Notes under the pieces: model-generated
Told to the model about the DNA's origin: nothing
The model's input: only the letters and a program-made list of their open reading frames with translations
Databases searched by the model: none
In this document: in pieces, positions 7,774 through 15,699 of the stretch
Layout of the letters: the number at the start of each line of letters is the position of its first letter
Position numbering within the stretch: position 1 is the stretch's first letter
Assembly: GCF_003254565.1 (NCBI RefSeq)
Contig: NZ_QJRI01000181.1
Coordinates: forward strand, 62,001-126,000
Length of the DNA: 64,000 bases
Reading direction: 5' to 3'
Origin: Flavobacterium nitrogenifigens
GTDB lineage: Bacteria > Bacteroidota > Bacteroidia > Flavobacteriales > Flavobacteriaceae
Translations under genes and position numbers: made by a program

Positions 7774-8174
7774 TAAAAATCCGGTTTTTTTCTTGATTGC
7801 TTCAAATCAGAAACATTCTTTTTGTCTTTGATTCTTTTCTTAATTACAGCTTTTGGAACTTTTGTCGCCTTTCTAACTTTAGGAACATAAAGTCCTTTTC
7901 TGATGATTTCCACAAACCGTTTGGTTACAATCTCTTTGTTTTTAAGCTGACTACGGTCTTCGTCACAGTTTAAGATCAAAATATTTTCAGAAGTTAATCT
8001 TGCCGAAATATTTTCTTTTAATAATAATTTCTCTTCATCAGTCAAGGCTTGAGAAGCATTCAGATCAAAACTCAAAACTACTTTAGACGAAACTTTATTT
8101 ACGTTTTGCCCACCAGAACCGCTACTTCGAACGGCTTTGAAATTTAACTCTGCTATGATTTTTTCTGAATCCAT
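7773..8174 (-). CDS. arfB: Alternative ribosome-rescue factor ArfB (YaeJ-like)
   Basis: A 133-residue peptidyl-tRNA hydrolase acting on stalled ribosomes. The catalytic GGQ loop is intact (GSGGQNVNKV, about residues 19-28). There is no codon-recognition domain, as expected for this small class I release-factor relative. The basic C-terminal tail (KKRIKDKKNVSDLKQSRKKPDF, about the last 22 residues) is of the kind that enters the empty mRNA channel. It begins 1 bp after the stop codon of the kinase-DUF4301 gene, so it is translated from the same transcript. Confidence 0.92.
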   Translation of the reverse strand: MDSEKIIAELNFKAVRSSGSGGQNVNKVSSKVVLSFDLNASQALTDEEKLLLKENISARLTSENILILNCDEDRSQLKNKEIVTKRFVEIIRKGLYVPKVRKATKVPKAVIKKRIKDKKNVSDLKQSRKKPDF

Positions 8175-8175
8175 A

Positions 8176-10290
8176 TTATTGTGGCTGATGTGCCGCTTTC
8201 AACAAATCGTTTACCGTTTTTACAGGATTAAAAGTAATCAAAGGAACAGCTACAAAAACGGTTAACCAATTGGCCATCGATCCGTTCCATAAACCTGGTA
8301 GCTCATAACTTCTCACTGTTTTCCCATCAACACTTTTTTCTACAATAAAACCTGTTTTTTGATCTACAAATTGCAGTAAATCGAATTTTTCCTTTTTATA
8401 GTTTTTGATGCCGCAAACTAAATCTACAGGATTAAAATGTGTTGCTTCTGCTAAAATTGCCTGCTGTTTCTTGCTAGTCAAATCTACCTGAGAAGTTTCA
8501 ACAATTTGAAGAGAGCTTATACCTTTATCATTCATTACCCAAAATGGTCCTCCCCCTGGTTCTCCTTCATTTTTTACCATTCCGCAAACGCGTATTGGTC
8601 TATCTAAAAGTTCTTTAATTTTATTTACTTTATTTTCAAAAGTAAATTTACTGAAGTCATTACTCATCTCGACATTTAGTTCTTCTTTTAAAAACAAAAC
8701 AATATCTGCTAAATGATTTTCTTTGACATCATTTTGATCAATTGCTTTTAAATAAGAAAAAACTTTTTGTTGTATTTCTATTAAAACACCTGCTAGGGCC
8801 TTTTTATATAATGTAATTTTATCAATATGGTTCTGAATGACATTATCTATATTTTTAATGAAGATTAAATCTGCATCAAGATTATTTAAATTTTCAATCA
8901 AAGCACCGTGCCCTCCTGGTCTGAAAATTAAATTACCATTTTTATCTTTTACCAATCTGTTTTCTCCATCAATAGTAATGGAGTCTGTACTTCTATTTTG
9001 ATACGAATAAGTAATATTAATTTTAACTCCAGCCGGTTCTTCAATCTTTTCTATTACCTCATCAACTCCTCTATAAAATAACTCTTGATGGTTTTCTGAT
9101 ACAGTAAAATGCAAATTCGAGACTTTATTTGAAGTAGCGTAATGTATACATTCATTTAAATGTTCTTCAATTGGAGTTGCAATATGCGTTTCATACCAAT
9201 GAAATGGCAATACCGCCTTTGGTTTATTAGCAAAATTAAAATTGTCAGGAGACAACAATAATTTTATAAAATAATAATTCTTGTAATCTCTTTCAAGAGT
9301 TTCAAAATCAGGATAAATTTCTCTTAATTTTTCATCGATCGATTTGAAAAAAGGAAACTTATCCATTCCAATAATAAAAATGGCAAGTTCTTTATCTTTT
9401 TTTCTATTTATATACGCATTAATAGTTTCTTCCTGAATATCAAAATCATTCAAAAATGCATTCAAAAATTTAAACATTCTTGTTGCCGCACCAGAAGCAG
9501 GAACAAACTTTTTAATTTTTAAATTTTCTTTCTGTTTATCAAAAAAAACAGCTTTATCTTCAAAATCTTTTTCAGATAAACTTAAAATTCCATTATCAGT
9601 TGTGGCTGGACTTATTAAATTGCTTTTTGGAATTCCGTTGTCAAGAATTTCCATCTGTTTTAGAATTTTTTCCAAAGGAATTCCCCTATCGTAAATTTGA
9701 ACAAAATCTGATGACGTAAATCCTTTTTCTTTAGCAATAGTCAATTCGCTAATAATAACCGTTGCTTTTGCCAAACGAGTTTCTTTATCGCCGGATAAGG
9801 TTATAAAAGGCTTTTTCGTATCTATTAAAGTTTGTTTAAAAACAGAAAAAACAGTTTCTCTTCCTTCTGGAGTATCACGAATATCATCTTTCTCCCAAGG
9901 AACATCAATGTCGGTAAGGAAAAACAAATCATATTCATGCTTGAGCGCCGCTTCATTCAAAAGCGGATCACAAAAACCATAATACATTTCAGAAAATACT
10001 TTGGTTACCATTAAGTTGGTATCACAAAACAAGTATTTATTTGCATTTGCCAGTTTTTCGTTTTCCAATGCAGTCTGACCGTACGCAATTGGCATCATAT
10101 CATCGGCTACACAAATATGCTTATTCTCTTCCCATTTTTCTTGCAAATAATCGCGTGCAAACTCAGGAACCCATTCGGTTTCGTAGTAATCTGCAAGCTG
10201 TTTTGCTAAGGTTGTTTTTCCTGTACTTTCAGGACCAAACAAAGCAATTTTTATGATGGTTGTTTTTTGCTGTCTAAGATCTTTCTCCAT
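8176..10290 (-). CDS. NadR-like kinase fused to DUF4301
   Basis: A 704-residue two-part protein. Residues 12-190 form a P-loop domain like the ribosylnicotinamide kinase part of NadR: Walker A GPESTGKTTL at about 19-28, EFARDYL, FCDTNLMVTK and DIPWEKDDIRDTPEGRE-type segments (here DVPWEKDD). From about 200 on it matches DUF4301, including VPASGAATRMFK and RPGGHGALIENLN. These resemble the glycine-rich loop and the PGGHG motif of nucleotide-sugar pyrophosphorylases; that fold assignment is my inference. It overlaps the transporter gene by 40 bp (this ATG is the only one available). Together with PnuC/PnuT it suggests trapping of an imported vitamin by phosphorylation. Natural fusion or lineage-wide gene form; function unproven. 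Confidence 0.8.
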   Translation of the reverse strand: MEKDLRQQKTTIIKIALFGPESTGKTTLAKQLADYYETEWVPEFARDYLQEKWEENKHICVADDMMPIAYGQTALENEKLANANKYLFCDTNLMVTKVFSEMYYGFCDPLLNEAALKHEYDLFFLTDIDVPWEKDDIRDTPEGRETVFSVFKQTLIDTKKPFITLSGDKETRLAKATVIISELTIAKEKGFTSSDFVQIYDRGIPLEKILKQMEILDNGIPKSNLISPATTDNGILSLSEKDFEDKAVFFDKQKENLKIKKFVPASGAATRMFKFLNAFLNDFDIQEETINAYINRKKDKELAIFIIGMDKFPFFKSIDEKLREIYPDFETLERDYKNYYFIKLLLSPDNFNFANKPKAVLPFHWYETHIATPIEEHLNECIHYATSNKVSNLHFTVSENHQELFYRGVDEVIEKIEEPAGVKINITYSYQNRSTDSITIDGENRLVKDKNGNLIFRPGGHGALIENLNNLDADLIFIKNIDNVIQNHIDKITLYKKALAGVLIEIQQKVFSYLKAIDQNDVKENHLADIVLFLKEELNVEMSNDFSKFTFENKVNKIKELLDRPIRVCGMVKNEGEPGGGPFWVMNDKGISSLQIVETSQVDLTSKKQQAILAEATHFNPVDLVCGIKNYKKEKFDLLQFVDQKTGFIVEKSVDGKTVRSYELPGLWNGSMANWLTVFVAVPLITFNPVKTVNDLLKAAHQPQ

Positions 10291-10874
10291 TCTAAATAAG
10301 CTGAAATAGCCAAAATTGTAAAAATTATGTATTGAAGTGACAGCATCCCTAAACCGCGATAAGCGTAGAGAGGCACAACAATAATATCACCAATAATCCA
10401 AAGTGTCCAGTTTTCTATTTTTTTTCTGGCCATATACCACATTCCTGCGAAAAATATTCCTGACGAAATCATATCAACATAATTGTCTTTATGTATTTCA
10501 TAATCGAAATATTTATAAATCCCGAAAACTACAAAAACAGTCACAATAAACAGTAAGATTCCGATTATTTTTTCATTAAAATTTGTACGGGTAATTGGCA
10601 GATTATCTTCTGCAGTCCCTCCTTTTGCCCATACATACCAGCCGTAGATACTCATAATCGAAAAATAAGCATTAATAATCATATCGCCGATATAACCCGC
10701 AACATAAAGCAGATATACTGATATTGCTGTCGCAATTAGTCCTGTCGGATACACCCAGATATTTTCTTTTTTAGCAAACCAAACACTTAAAATTCCGCAG
10801 ACGAATACTAGGAACTCCAAAGCAATATGCCATAGCGGTGCATTCTTATAACTTTCTAAAAAAAAATCTATCAT
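10251..10874 (-). CDS. PnuC/PnuT-family vitamin transporter
   Basis: Inner-membrane protein of 207 residues with about seven hydrophobic segments. SIYGWYVWAKGG at about residues 73-84 and the final EWRKI are family hallmarks. Relatives facilitate diffusion of nicotinamide riboside (PnuC) or thiamine (PnuT), driven by cytoplasmic phosphorylation. The coupled NadR-like kinase gene and the nearby TPP-regulated receptor are compatible with either substrate. No riboswitch precedes this gene itself, only a 20-bp gap to pcrB. The subfamily cannot be settled by eye. Confidence 0.85.
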   Translation of the reverse strand: MIDFFLESYKNAPLWHIALEFLVFVCGILSVWFAKKENIWVYPTGLIATAISVYLLYVAGYIGDMIINAYFSIMSIYGWYVWAKGGTAEDNLPITRTNFNEKIIGILLFIVTVFVVFGIYKYFDYEIHKDNYVDMISSGIFFAGMWYMARKKIENWTLWIIGDIIVVPLYAYRGLGMLSLQYIIFTILAISAYLEWRKILDSKKQPS

Positions 10875-10894
10875 GAAAATGTGGTATTTGTCTT

Positions 10895-11623
10895 TTATAA
10901 CTCAAAAAAACGACTGTTATTTTCAAAAGCAGTTCCAATAACAACCAAATCTGCTCCAGCCTGATAGGCTTTTTGAATTCCTTGCAAATCTACAATTCCT
11001 CCACCAACAATAACAGGAATTTGAATGTTTTGAGAAATAAGTTCAATCATTTCTGTTGGAACAGACTGTTTGGCACCACTTCCCGCTTCTAAATAAATAA
11101 GTTGGTTTCCTAACATTTCTCCTGCTTGTGCTGTTGCCAAAACCAAATCAAGATTTTCACGACTTAAAGGTTTTGTTTTACTCACACGGGCAACAGCTGT
11201 CTCATTGCCGCTTTCAATTAAAATATAACCTGTTGAAATAACTTCTAAATTTGTTTTTTTAAGAATTGGGGCAGCCTGAACCTGATATTCGATCAAATAA
11301 TCAGGATTTCGGCCAGATAATAAAGAAAGAAATAAAATACCATCTGCTTTTGATGAAATCTGAGAAGGATCTCCAGGAAATAAAATAACCGGCAGATTTA
11401 TTTTTTGCTTTAACTCCGAAATCAATTCTTCTAAAATGTTGTTCTGAACAATACTTCCTCCAACAAAAATGTGAGTTGCAGGGGAACCTTTAATTTTTCC
11501 AATTAAATGATCGACATTTTCCAATACAATTTTATCAGGATCCAAGAGCACTGCCAATAATTTCTGGCCATTGCTTTTAGCTTCTAAAATCTGCTGTCTG
11601 ATAGTGAGTATTTGTTCTTGCAT
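10895..11623 (-). CDS. PcrB-family geranylgeranylglyceryl phosphate synthase
   Basis: A 242-residue TIM-barrel prenyltransferase joining a polyprenyl diphosphate to sn-glycerol-1-phosphate. Seen are LLDPDK (about residues 26-31), FVGGS, LFPGDPSQI, ISTGYILIE, YLEAGSGA and VGGGI, the phosphate- and substrate-binding loops of the family. Bacteroidota enzymes of this group are known to use long prenyl chains; the end product in bacteria is unclear. It is the first gene of the run pcrB-pnu-kinase fusion-arfB on the minus strand. Confidence 0.9.
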   Translation of the reverse strand: MQEQILTIRQQILEAKSNGQKLLAVLLDPDKIVLENVDHLIGKIKGSPATHIFVGGSIVQNNILEELISELKQKINLPVILFPGDPSQISSKADGILFLSLLSGRNPDYLIEYQVQAAPILKKTNLEVISTGYILIESGNETAVARVSKTKPLSRENLDLVLATAQAGEMLGNQLIYLEAGSGAKQSVPTEMIELISQNIQIPVIVGGGIVDLQGIQKAYQAGADLVVIGTAFENNSRFFEL

Positions 11624-11676
11624 ACGGGGTGTAAAAGTAAAAGATTTTTAATGTAGAAGAACTATTTTGAATGAAT

Positions 11677-11684
11677 TATATTTG
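11677..11684 (+). promoter_or_regulatory. -7 box of the Crp-family regulator gene
   Basis: TATATTTG, exact TAnnTTTG match, 34 bp before the ATG at 11718. Confidence 0.5.
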
Positions 11685-11717
11685 TCGAACGTCTTTTGAT
11701 AACGTAAATAACACATT

Positions 11718-12314
11718 ATGATTACAGTTGAATTACTAGAAAAGTACGGAGTCATAAAAAAATCATTTGATAAAAATGACATTATTTTTGAAGAAGGAAA
11801 TCTACCGTCAAATTACTACCAGATTATTTCTGGTGAAATAAAAATGAGTAATTATAATGATGATGGGCGTGAATTTATACAAGGTATTTTTTATAACGGG
11901 CAATCTTTTGGCGAACCTCCATTATTCCTAAATCAAAAATATCCTGCAAATGCAATAGCTGTTGAAAATACTGAGCTTTTTATTCTTCCAAAAGAAAATT
12001 TCATGAAGCTTTTAGAAGAAAATCCAAAAGTGAGCATTCAGATAATCGAAAACTTAGCGCAAAGATTGTATTATAAATCGGTTATGGCGGCAGAGATTTC
12101 GACGCATGAACCTGAACATCGAGTTTTAAAATTAATAGATCACGGAATCGCCTATTTCAATTTTCAAAAAGATAAAAATGGTTATCTCATTAATTTTACC
12201 AGACAGCAAATTGGAGATTTAACAGGTTTACGGGTTGAAACTGTCATCAGAACCATTAAAGCATTGGAGAAAAAAGGCGAATTGAAGATTATTAACCGAA
12301 AAGTATACAGATAA
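11718..12314 (+). CDS. Crp/Fnr-family transcriptional regulator
   Basis: A 198-residue cytoplasmic DNA-binding protein. Residues 15-115 are a cyclic-nucleotide-type beta barrel (IISGEIKM, GQSFGEPPLFL, ENTELFILP). Residues 150-195 form the Crp helix-turn-helix (TRQQIGDLTGLRVETVIRTIKALEKKGEL). There is no cysteine, so it is not an iron-sulfur FNR; the effector could be haem, a small molecule or none. A perfect palindrome with Crp half-site spacing follows 11 bp after the stop codon, upstream of the membrane protein/haemoglobin pair, so that pair is its likely target. Confidence 0.9.
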   Translation: MITVELLEKYGVIKKSFDKNDIIFEEGNLPSNYYQIISGEIKMSNYNDDGREFIQGIFYNGQSFGEPPLFLNQKYPANAIAVENTELFILPKENFMKLLEENPKVSIQIIENLAQRLYYKSVMAAEISTHEPEHRVLKLIDHGIAYFNFQKDKNGYLINFTRQQIGDLTGLRVETVIRTIKALEKKGELKIINRKVYR

Positions 12315-12325
12315 AAAAAAAATCG

Positions 12326-12347
12326 TTTTATGATTAAAGTCATAAAA
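12326..12347. promoter_or_regulatory. Predicted Crp/Fnr-type operator
   Basis: Perfect inverted repeat TTTTATGA-N6-TCATAAAA. The inner TATGA-N6-TCATA has the same geometry as Crp sites (TGTGA-N6-TCACA). Its centre is about 41-42 bp before the start point predicted from the -7 box at 12366, the class II activator position. Confidence 0.7.
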
Positions 12348-12365
12348 TGTAGTCTATTGTAGCTG

Positions 12366-12373
12366 TAATTTTG
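12366..12373 (+). promoter_or_regulatory. -7 box of the membrane protein/haemoglobin operon
   Basis: TAATTTTG, exact TAnnTTTG match, with no TTG at -33. This fits an activator-dependent promoter with the palindrome upstream. Confidence 0.6.
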
Positions 12374-12395
12374 TTGATATAAAAAACTGAATATC

Positions 12396-12683
12396 ATGAC
12401 ACTATATCAAACAACATTCGACATTTTCAATAGAAATTATATGGGTTCTGCTGCAATGGCAGTAATTGGACAAAGCTGTTTAGGAGGCGCTGCAGCTATG
12501 TATGTTTTAGCAAACGGGACTTCTATTCCACAAATGATCCAACTAGGAATTATTGTTTTAGCTTGTGTTTTCGCAAATACATCTATTTTGGCACAAATGA
12601 AACATAAAGTAGTTTTCAACCTTATCATGTTAAGCACTTTTTTAAGTTTGTTCTTTATACTTTTAAATAGTTTAATTCTATGA
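12396..12683 (+). CDS. Small membrane protein, function unknown
   Basis: 95 residues with three predicted membrane helices (about 16-38, 46-66, 70-93) and almost no soluble part. The last helix is very hydrophobic (FLSLFFILLNSLIL). I do not recognise a family function. Its stop codon overlaps the start of the truncated haemoglobin gene by 4 bp (ATGA), so translation is coupled. A role in the same gas or redox response is plausible. It sits behind a predicted Crp-activated promoter. Confidence 0.8.
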   Translation: MTLYQTTFDIFNRNYMGSAAMAVIGQSCLGGAAAMYVLANGTSIPQMIQLGIIVLACVFANTSILAQMKHKVVFNLIMLSTFLSLFFILLNSLIL

Positions 12684-13078
12684 GAAAACAAATAGAAAAT
12701 AGAGCTGATGTTTCTTTTTTGGTTCATCAGTTTTATGCTAAAATAAGAGCCGATCGTGAAATCGGCTTTTATTTTAATGAAATGATTTCTGATTGGGATG
12801 CGCATCTCGAAAAGCTGACAGATTTTTGGGAAACCAATCTATTTGGTGTCCGAAAATACAAAGGAAATCCTCATGCGGTTCACAATGAAGTTGACGCTCA
12901 TTTTGATGAGAAAATCACAACAAACGAATTCGGAATCTGGCTGAATCATTGGTTTCAAACCATTGACGAACATTTTGAAGGTGAGAATGCCGAAACACTA
13001 AAAAGACGCGCTCGCAAAATGAGCACTTTTCTATATATGAGTATGTTTCAGCATAGACAAAAAGAAAGCGAGATTTAA
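12680..13078 (+). CDS. Group III truncated haemoglobin
   Basis: A 132-residue cytoplasmic haem protein of the 2-over-2 globin fold. Seen are LVHQFYAKIRADREIGFYF at the B helix (B10 Tyr in QFY), LEKLTDFWETNLFG, and NPHAVHNEV, where the His is in the place of the proximal F8 ligand. The C-terminal MFQHRQ is usual for the group. Group III globins are linked to nitric oxide or oxygen chemistry in micro-aerobic cells, but the reaction is not settled. Translationally coupled to the upstream membrane protein. Confidence 0.92.
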   Translation: MRKQIENRADVSFLVHQFYAKIRADREIGFYFNEMISDWDAHLEKLTDFWETNLFGVRKYKGNPHAVHNEVDAHFDEKITTNEFGIWLNHWFQTIDEHFEGENAETLKRRARKMSTFLYMSMFQHRQKESEI

Positions 13079-13121
13079 AATTCTTTATTTATTTAAAAGG
13101 CTTACGATTTACTTTGCGGAG

Positions 13122-13158
13122 TTTCTTGCGAAGATTCCCTGTTCCTCCGAATGACAAA
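13122..13158. repeat. Fragment of dispersed intergenic repeat
   Basis: GCGAAGATTCCCTGTTCCTC followed by CGAATGACAA. The reverse complement resembles the start of the repeat at 61131 (TGTCATTCCGAGGAACGAGG), so the two lie in opposite orientation. Confidence 0.5.
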
Positions 13159-13176
13159 ATTGAAAATAAATCTTCA

Positions 13177-13204
13177 AATTTGGAATTTGGAATTTGGAAT
13201 TTTT
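13177..13204. repeat. Tandem heptamers AATTTGG x3
   Basis: Three perfect copies of AATTTGG followed by AATTTTT, between the convergent haemoglobin and PPTase genes. Same unit as the arrays near 1000 and 48710. Confidence 0.75.
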
Positions 13205-13215
13205 ACATTAAAACT

Positions 13216-13866
13216 TTATTTCTCAAAAGCATAAACCAAAGTAAAAGTTCCCTCAAAATTATCCGATTTGACTTCCTGATAATGAACATCAAAATCCTTA
13301 ATCAAATTATCAAAATGAAGACTTGCCTGAGTTTGGGTTTCTTCTAAAGAGAAATTGTCTACATTAATATGATCTTTAAAACTTATACCTTTTTCATTTC
13401 TTATTTTAAAGATTGCCTCTTTGGCACCCCAGATAACGGTAAGTTTTTTTATGTATTCTTCTATCGATGAAGGGTCTAAGTAATTGCATTCGAAATCTGT
13501 AAATTTATCTGCAATTCTCTGAATCTTTTCTCGCTGCAATTCCATATCAATTCCAACCTTTTCTTTACTTATAATGATTGCCGCAAAATGGTAAGAATGT
13601 GTAATTGAAATATGATTATCACAATCAAAATAAGGTTTCCCAAACTCATCATAATGTAAGTCTTTATCAGTAAAACCCATTTCCTGAATCAGCATTCTAA
13701 CACTTAGAAAAGCACGCTGATGCATTTGAGATTTCATTCCATCTAGTCTGCGTTGCGTCTTTTCTTTCAAAGTAACGCGACTGTACAATTCGTCAAAAGA
13801 TTCGGTTATTTCCCAAATTAAAATTTTAGTCGTTTCGTTGAATTGTATGGTCTGAAATAAAGGCAT
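13216..13866 (-). CDS. 4'-phosphopantetheinyl transferase superfamily protein
   Basis: Transfers the phosphopantetheine arm of CoA to carrier proteins. 216 residues, the size of the Sfp-like (two-repeat) group. The magnesium and catalytic motifs are seen as VGIDMELQ (about residues 110-117) and WGAKEAIFKI (about 151-160), and an N-terminal HQRAFLSVR segment is present. In Flavobacterium such enzymes can serve fatty-acid, polyene (flexirubin-type) or peptide synthesis; none of those genes is nearby. Transcribed away from ahcY. Confidence 0.88.
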   Translation of the reverse strand: MPLFQTIQFNETTKILIWEITESFDELYSRVTLKEKTQRRLDGMKSQMHQRAFLSVRMLIQEMGFTDKDLHYDEFGKPYFDCDNHISITHSYHFAAIIISKEKVGIDMELQREKIQRIADKFTDFECNYLDPSSIEEYIKKLTVIWGAKEAIFKIRNEKGISFKDHINVDNFSLEETQTQASLHFDNLIKDFDVHYQEVKSDNFEGTFTLVYAFEK

Positions 13867-13872
13867 TACTTT

Positions 13873-13928
13873 TTAATTATAAATGGTAAATGGTTAATTA
13901 TAAATGTTTAGTGGTAAATTTTAAACCA
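13873..13928. repeat. Array of eight heptamers in the PPTase leader
   Basis: Reads in exact 7-bp steps: TTAATTA, TAAATGG, TAAATGG, TTAATTA, TAAATGT, TTAGTGG, TAAATTT, TAAACCA. The unit changes but the TxA phase is kept for 56 bp. Confidence 0.7.
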
Positions 13929-14142
13929 TACAAGTTATTTAAGAAAATATAACTGTTGGTTTAAAGAATGCATTAGTAAATATAAGCAATTCGCAACAAA
14001 GGTAATAGTTTAAGAATCTTTTTTAAATGAACTTACATCACTTATATGGCTAAAAACAATTTTTAAAGTAACATTCTAGAGATTAAGAAATTAAAGATTT
14101 CACAAATCTGACAGAAATTAGTAAAAATAAAAAGCTATTCCT

Positions 14143-14150
14143 TAAATTTG
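14143..14150 (+). promoter_or_regulatory. -7 box of ahcY
   Basis: TAAATTTG, exact TAnnTTTG match, 34 bp before the ATG at 14184. Confidence 0.55.
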
Positions 14151-14183
14151 CAAAAATTTTACAATTATACAAATATAATATAA

Positions 14184-15500
14184 ATGAGTACTACAACTAC
14201 GCCTTACGTGGCTTTCAAAGTAAAAGACATTTCTCTAGCGGCTTGGGGAAGAAAAGAAATTGAACTAGCTGAAGCTGAAATGCCAGGTTTAATGGCACTT
14301 CGCGCTGAATATAAAGACGAACAACCATTAAAAGGTGCTCGTATTGCTGGATGTTTACACATGACGATTCAAACTGCTGTTTTGATCGAAACTTTAATTG
14401 CTCTTGGTGCAGAAGTTACTTGGTCTTCTTGTAACATTTTCTCTACTCAAGATCAAGCTGCTGCTGCTATTGCTGCTGCTGGAATTTCTGTTTACGCTTG
14501 GAAAGGTTTAAATGAAGAAGAATTTGACTGGTGTATTGAGCAGACTTTGTTCTTTGGTGAAGATAGAAAACCATTAAACATGATCTTGGATGATGGTGGA
14601 GATTTAACAAACATGGTTATCGATCGTTACCCAGAATTAGTTCCTGGAATTAAAGGTCTTTCTGAAGAAACTACAACTGGTGTTCACAGACTTTACGAAA
14701 GAGTAAAAGCTGGAACTTTACCAATGCCTGCTATCAACATTAACGACTCTGTTACTAAATCTAAATTTGATAACAAATACGGATGTAAAGAATCTGCAGT
14801 AGATGCTATTCGTCGTGCAACTGACTTAATGTTGGCTGGAAAAAGAGTAATCGTTTGTGGATATGGTGACGTAGGAAAAGGAACTGCTGCTTCTTTTAGA
14901 GGTGCTGGTTCTATTGTAACAGTTACTGAAATCGATCCAATTTGTGCTTTACAAGCTGCAATGGACGGTTACGAAGTAAAAAAATTAGACACTGTAATTG
15001 CTAATGCTGATATCATCATTACAACTACAGGAAATAAAGATATCGTGGTTGGAAGTCATTTCGAAAAAATGAAAGACAAAACTGTTGTTTGTAACATCGG
15101 GCACTTTGATAACGAAATCGACATGGCTTGGTTAAACAAAAACCACGGTGCTTCTAAAATCGAAATCAAACCTCAGGTTGACAAATATACTATTACTGGA
15201 AAAGATATCATTATCTTGGCTGAAGGTCGTTTGGTAAACCTTGGTTGTGCTACAGGTCACCCAAGTTTTGTAATGAGTAACTCATTCACAAACCAGACTT
15301 TAGCTCAAATCGAATTATGGAACAACAGTGCAGCTTACAAAAACGAAGTTTACATGTTACCAAAACATTTAGATGAAAAAGTTGCTGCTTTACACTTAGC
15401 TAAATTAGGCGTTGAATTAGAAACTTTACGTGAAGATCAAGCTGCTTATATTGGTGTTGAAGTTCAAGGTCCATTCAAACCAGAATACTACAGATACTAA
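14184..15500 (+). CDS. ahcY: Adenosylhomocysteinase
   Basis: Hydrolyses S-adenosylhomocysteine to adenosine and homocysteine, clearing the product inhibitor of methyltransferases. 438 residues, full length. Seen are the substrate motif LHMTIQTAVLIETL with SSCNIFSTQDQAAAA, the Rossmann NAD loop VCGYGDVGKGTAAS (about residues 228-241), and the typical C-terminal end KPEYYRY. Cytoplasmic and homotetrameric in the family. Single gene with its own promoter and a strong terminator. Codon choice (GCT, AAA, GGT) looks like that of a highly expressed gene, compared with its neighbours. Confidence 0.98.
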   Translation: MSTTTTPYVAFKVKDISLAAWGRKEIELAEAEMPGLMALRAEYKDEQPLKGARIAGCLHMTIQTAVLIETLIALGAEVTWSSCNIFSTQDQAAAAIAAAGISVYAWKGLNEEEFDWCIEQTLFFGEDRKPLNMILDDGGDLTNMVIDRYPELVPGIKGLSEETTTGVHRLYERVKAGTLPMPAININDSVTKSKFDNKYGCKESAVDAIRRATDLMLAGKRVIVCGYGDVGKGTAASFRGAGSIVTVTEIDPICALQAAMDGYEVKKLDTVIANADIIITTTGNKDIVVGSHFEKMKDKTVVCNIGHFDNEIDMAWLNKNHGASKIEIKPQVDKYTITGKDIIILAEGRLVNLGCATGHPSFVMSNSFTNQTLAQIELWNNSAAYKNEVYMLPKHLDEKVAALHLAKLGVELETLREDQAAYIGVEVQGPFKPEYYRY

Positions 15501-15502
15501 TT

Positions 15503-15537
15503 GATTTTAGATTTCTGAGTTTAGATTTTAGATTATC
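15503..15537. repeat. Tandem heptamers after ahcY
   Basis: GATTTTA, GATTTCT, GAGTTTA, GATTTTA, GATTATC in exact 7-bp phase, directly after the ahcY stop codon and before its terminator. Confidence 0.65.
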
Positions 15538-15550
15538 TAAATACATATTC

Positions 15551-15583
15551 AAACCCGACAGGTTTTAAAACCTGTCGGGTTTT
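15551..15583 (+). terminator. Terminator of ahcY
   Basis: Perfect stem AAACCCGACAGGTTT / AAACCTGTCGGGTTT with almost no loop, followed by TTGTTTTT. Confidence 0.92.
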
Positions 15584-15699
15584 GTTTTTAACAGACAAAA
15601 AAAGATTTCTTTTCAAAAAATTGTACTTTTATAAATATCTGCTTACTTTTAATAACCAGAATAAGAATCTATTTATCAAATACTTAAATAGTAAAAAAA

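Larger units (their letters stand above)
13867..14183. other. Intergenic region, PPTase/ahcY divergent
   Basis: About 317 bp with no gene. It holds the heptamer array at 13873-13928 and the ahcY -7 box at 14143. The remaining AT-rich part shows no further structure I could support, including no recognisable SAH riboswitch. Confidence 0.6.

Noticed and set aside
13867..14183. SAH or SAM riboswitch before ahcY
   Set aside because: No conserved riboswitch core was seen; the -7 box leaves a leader of only about 27 nt.
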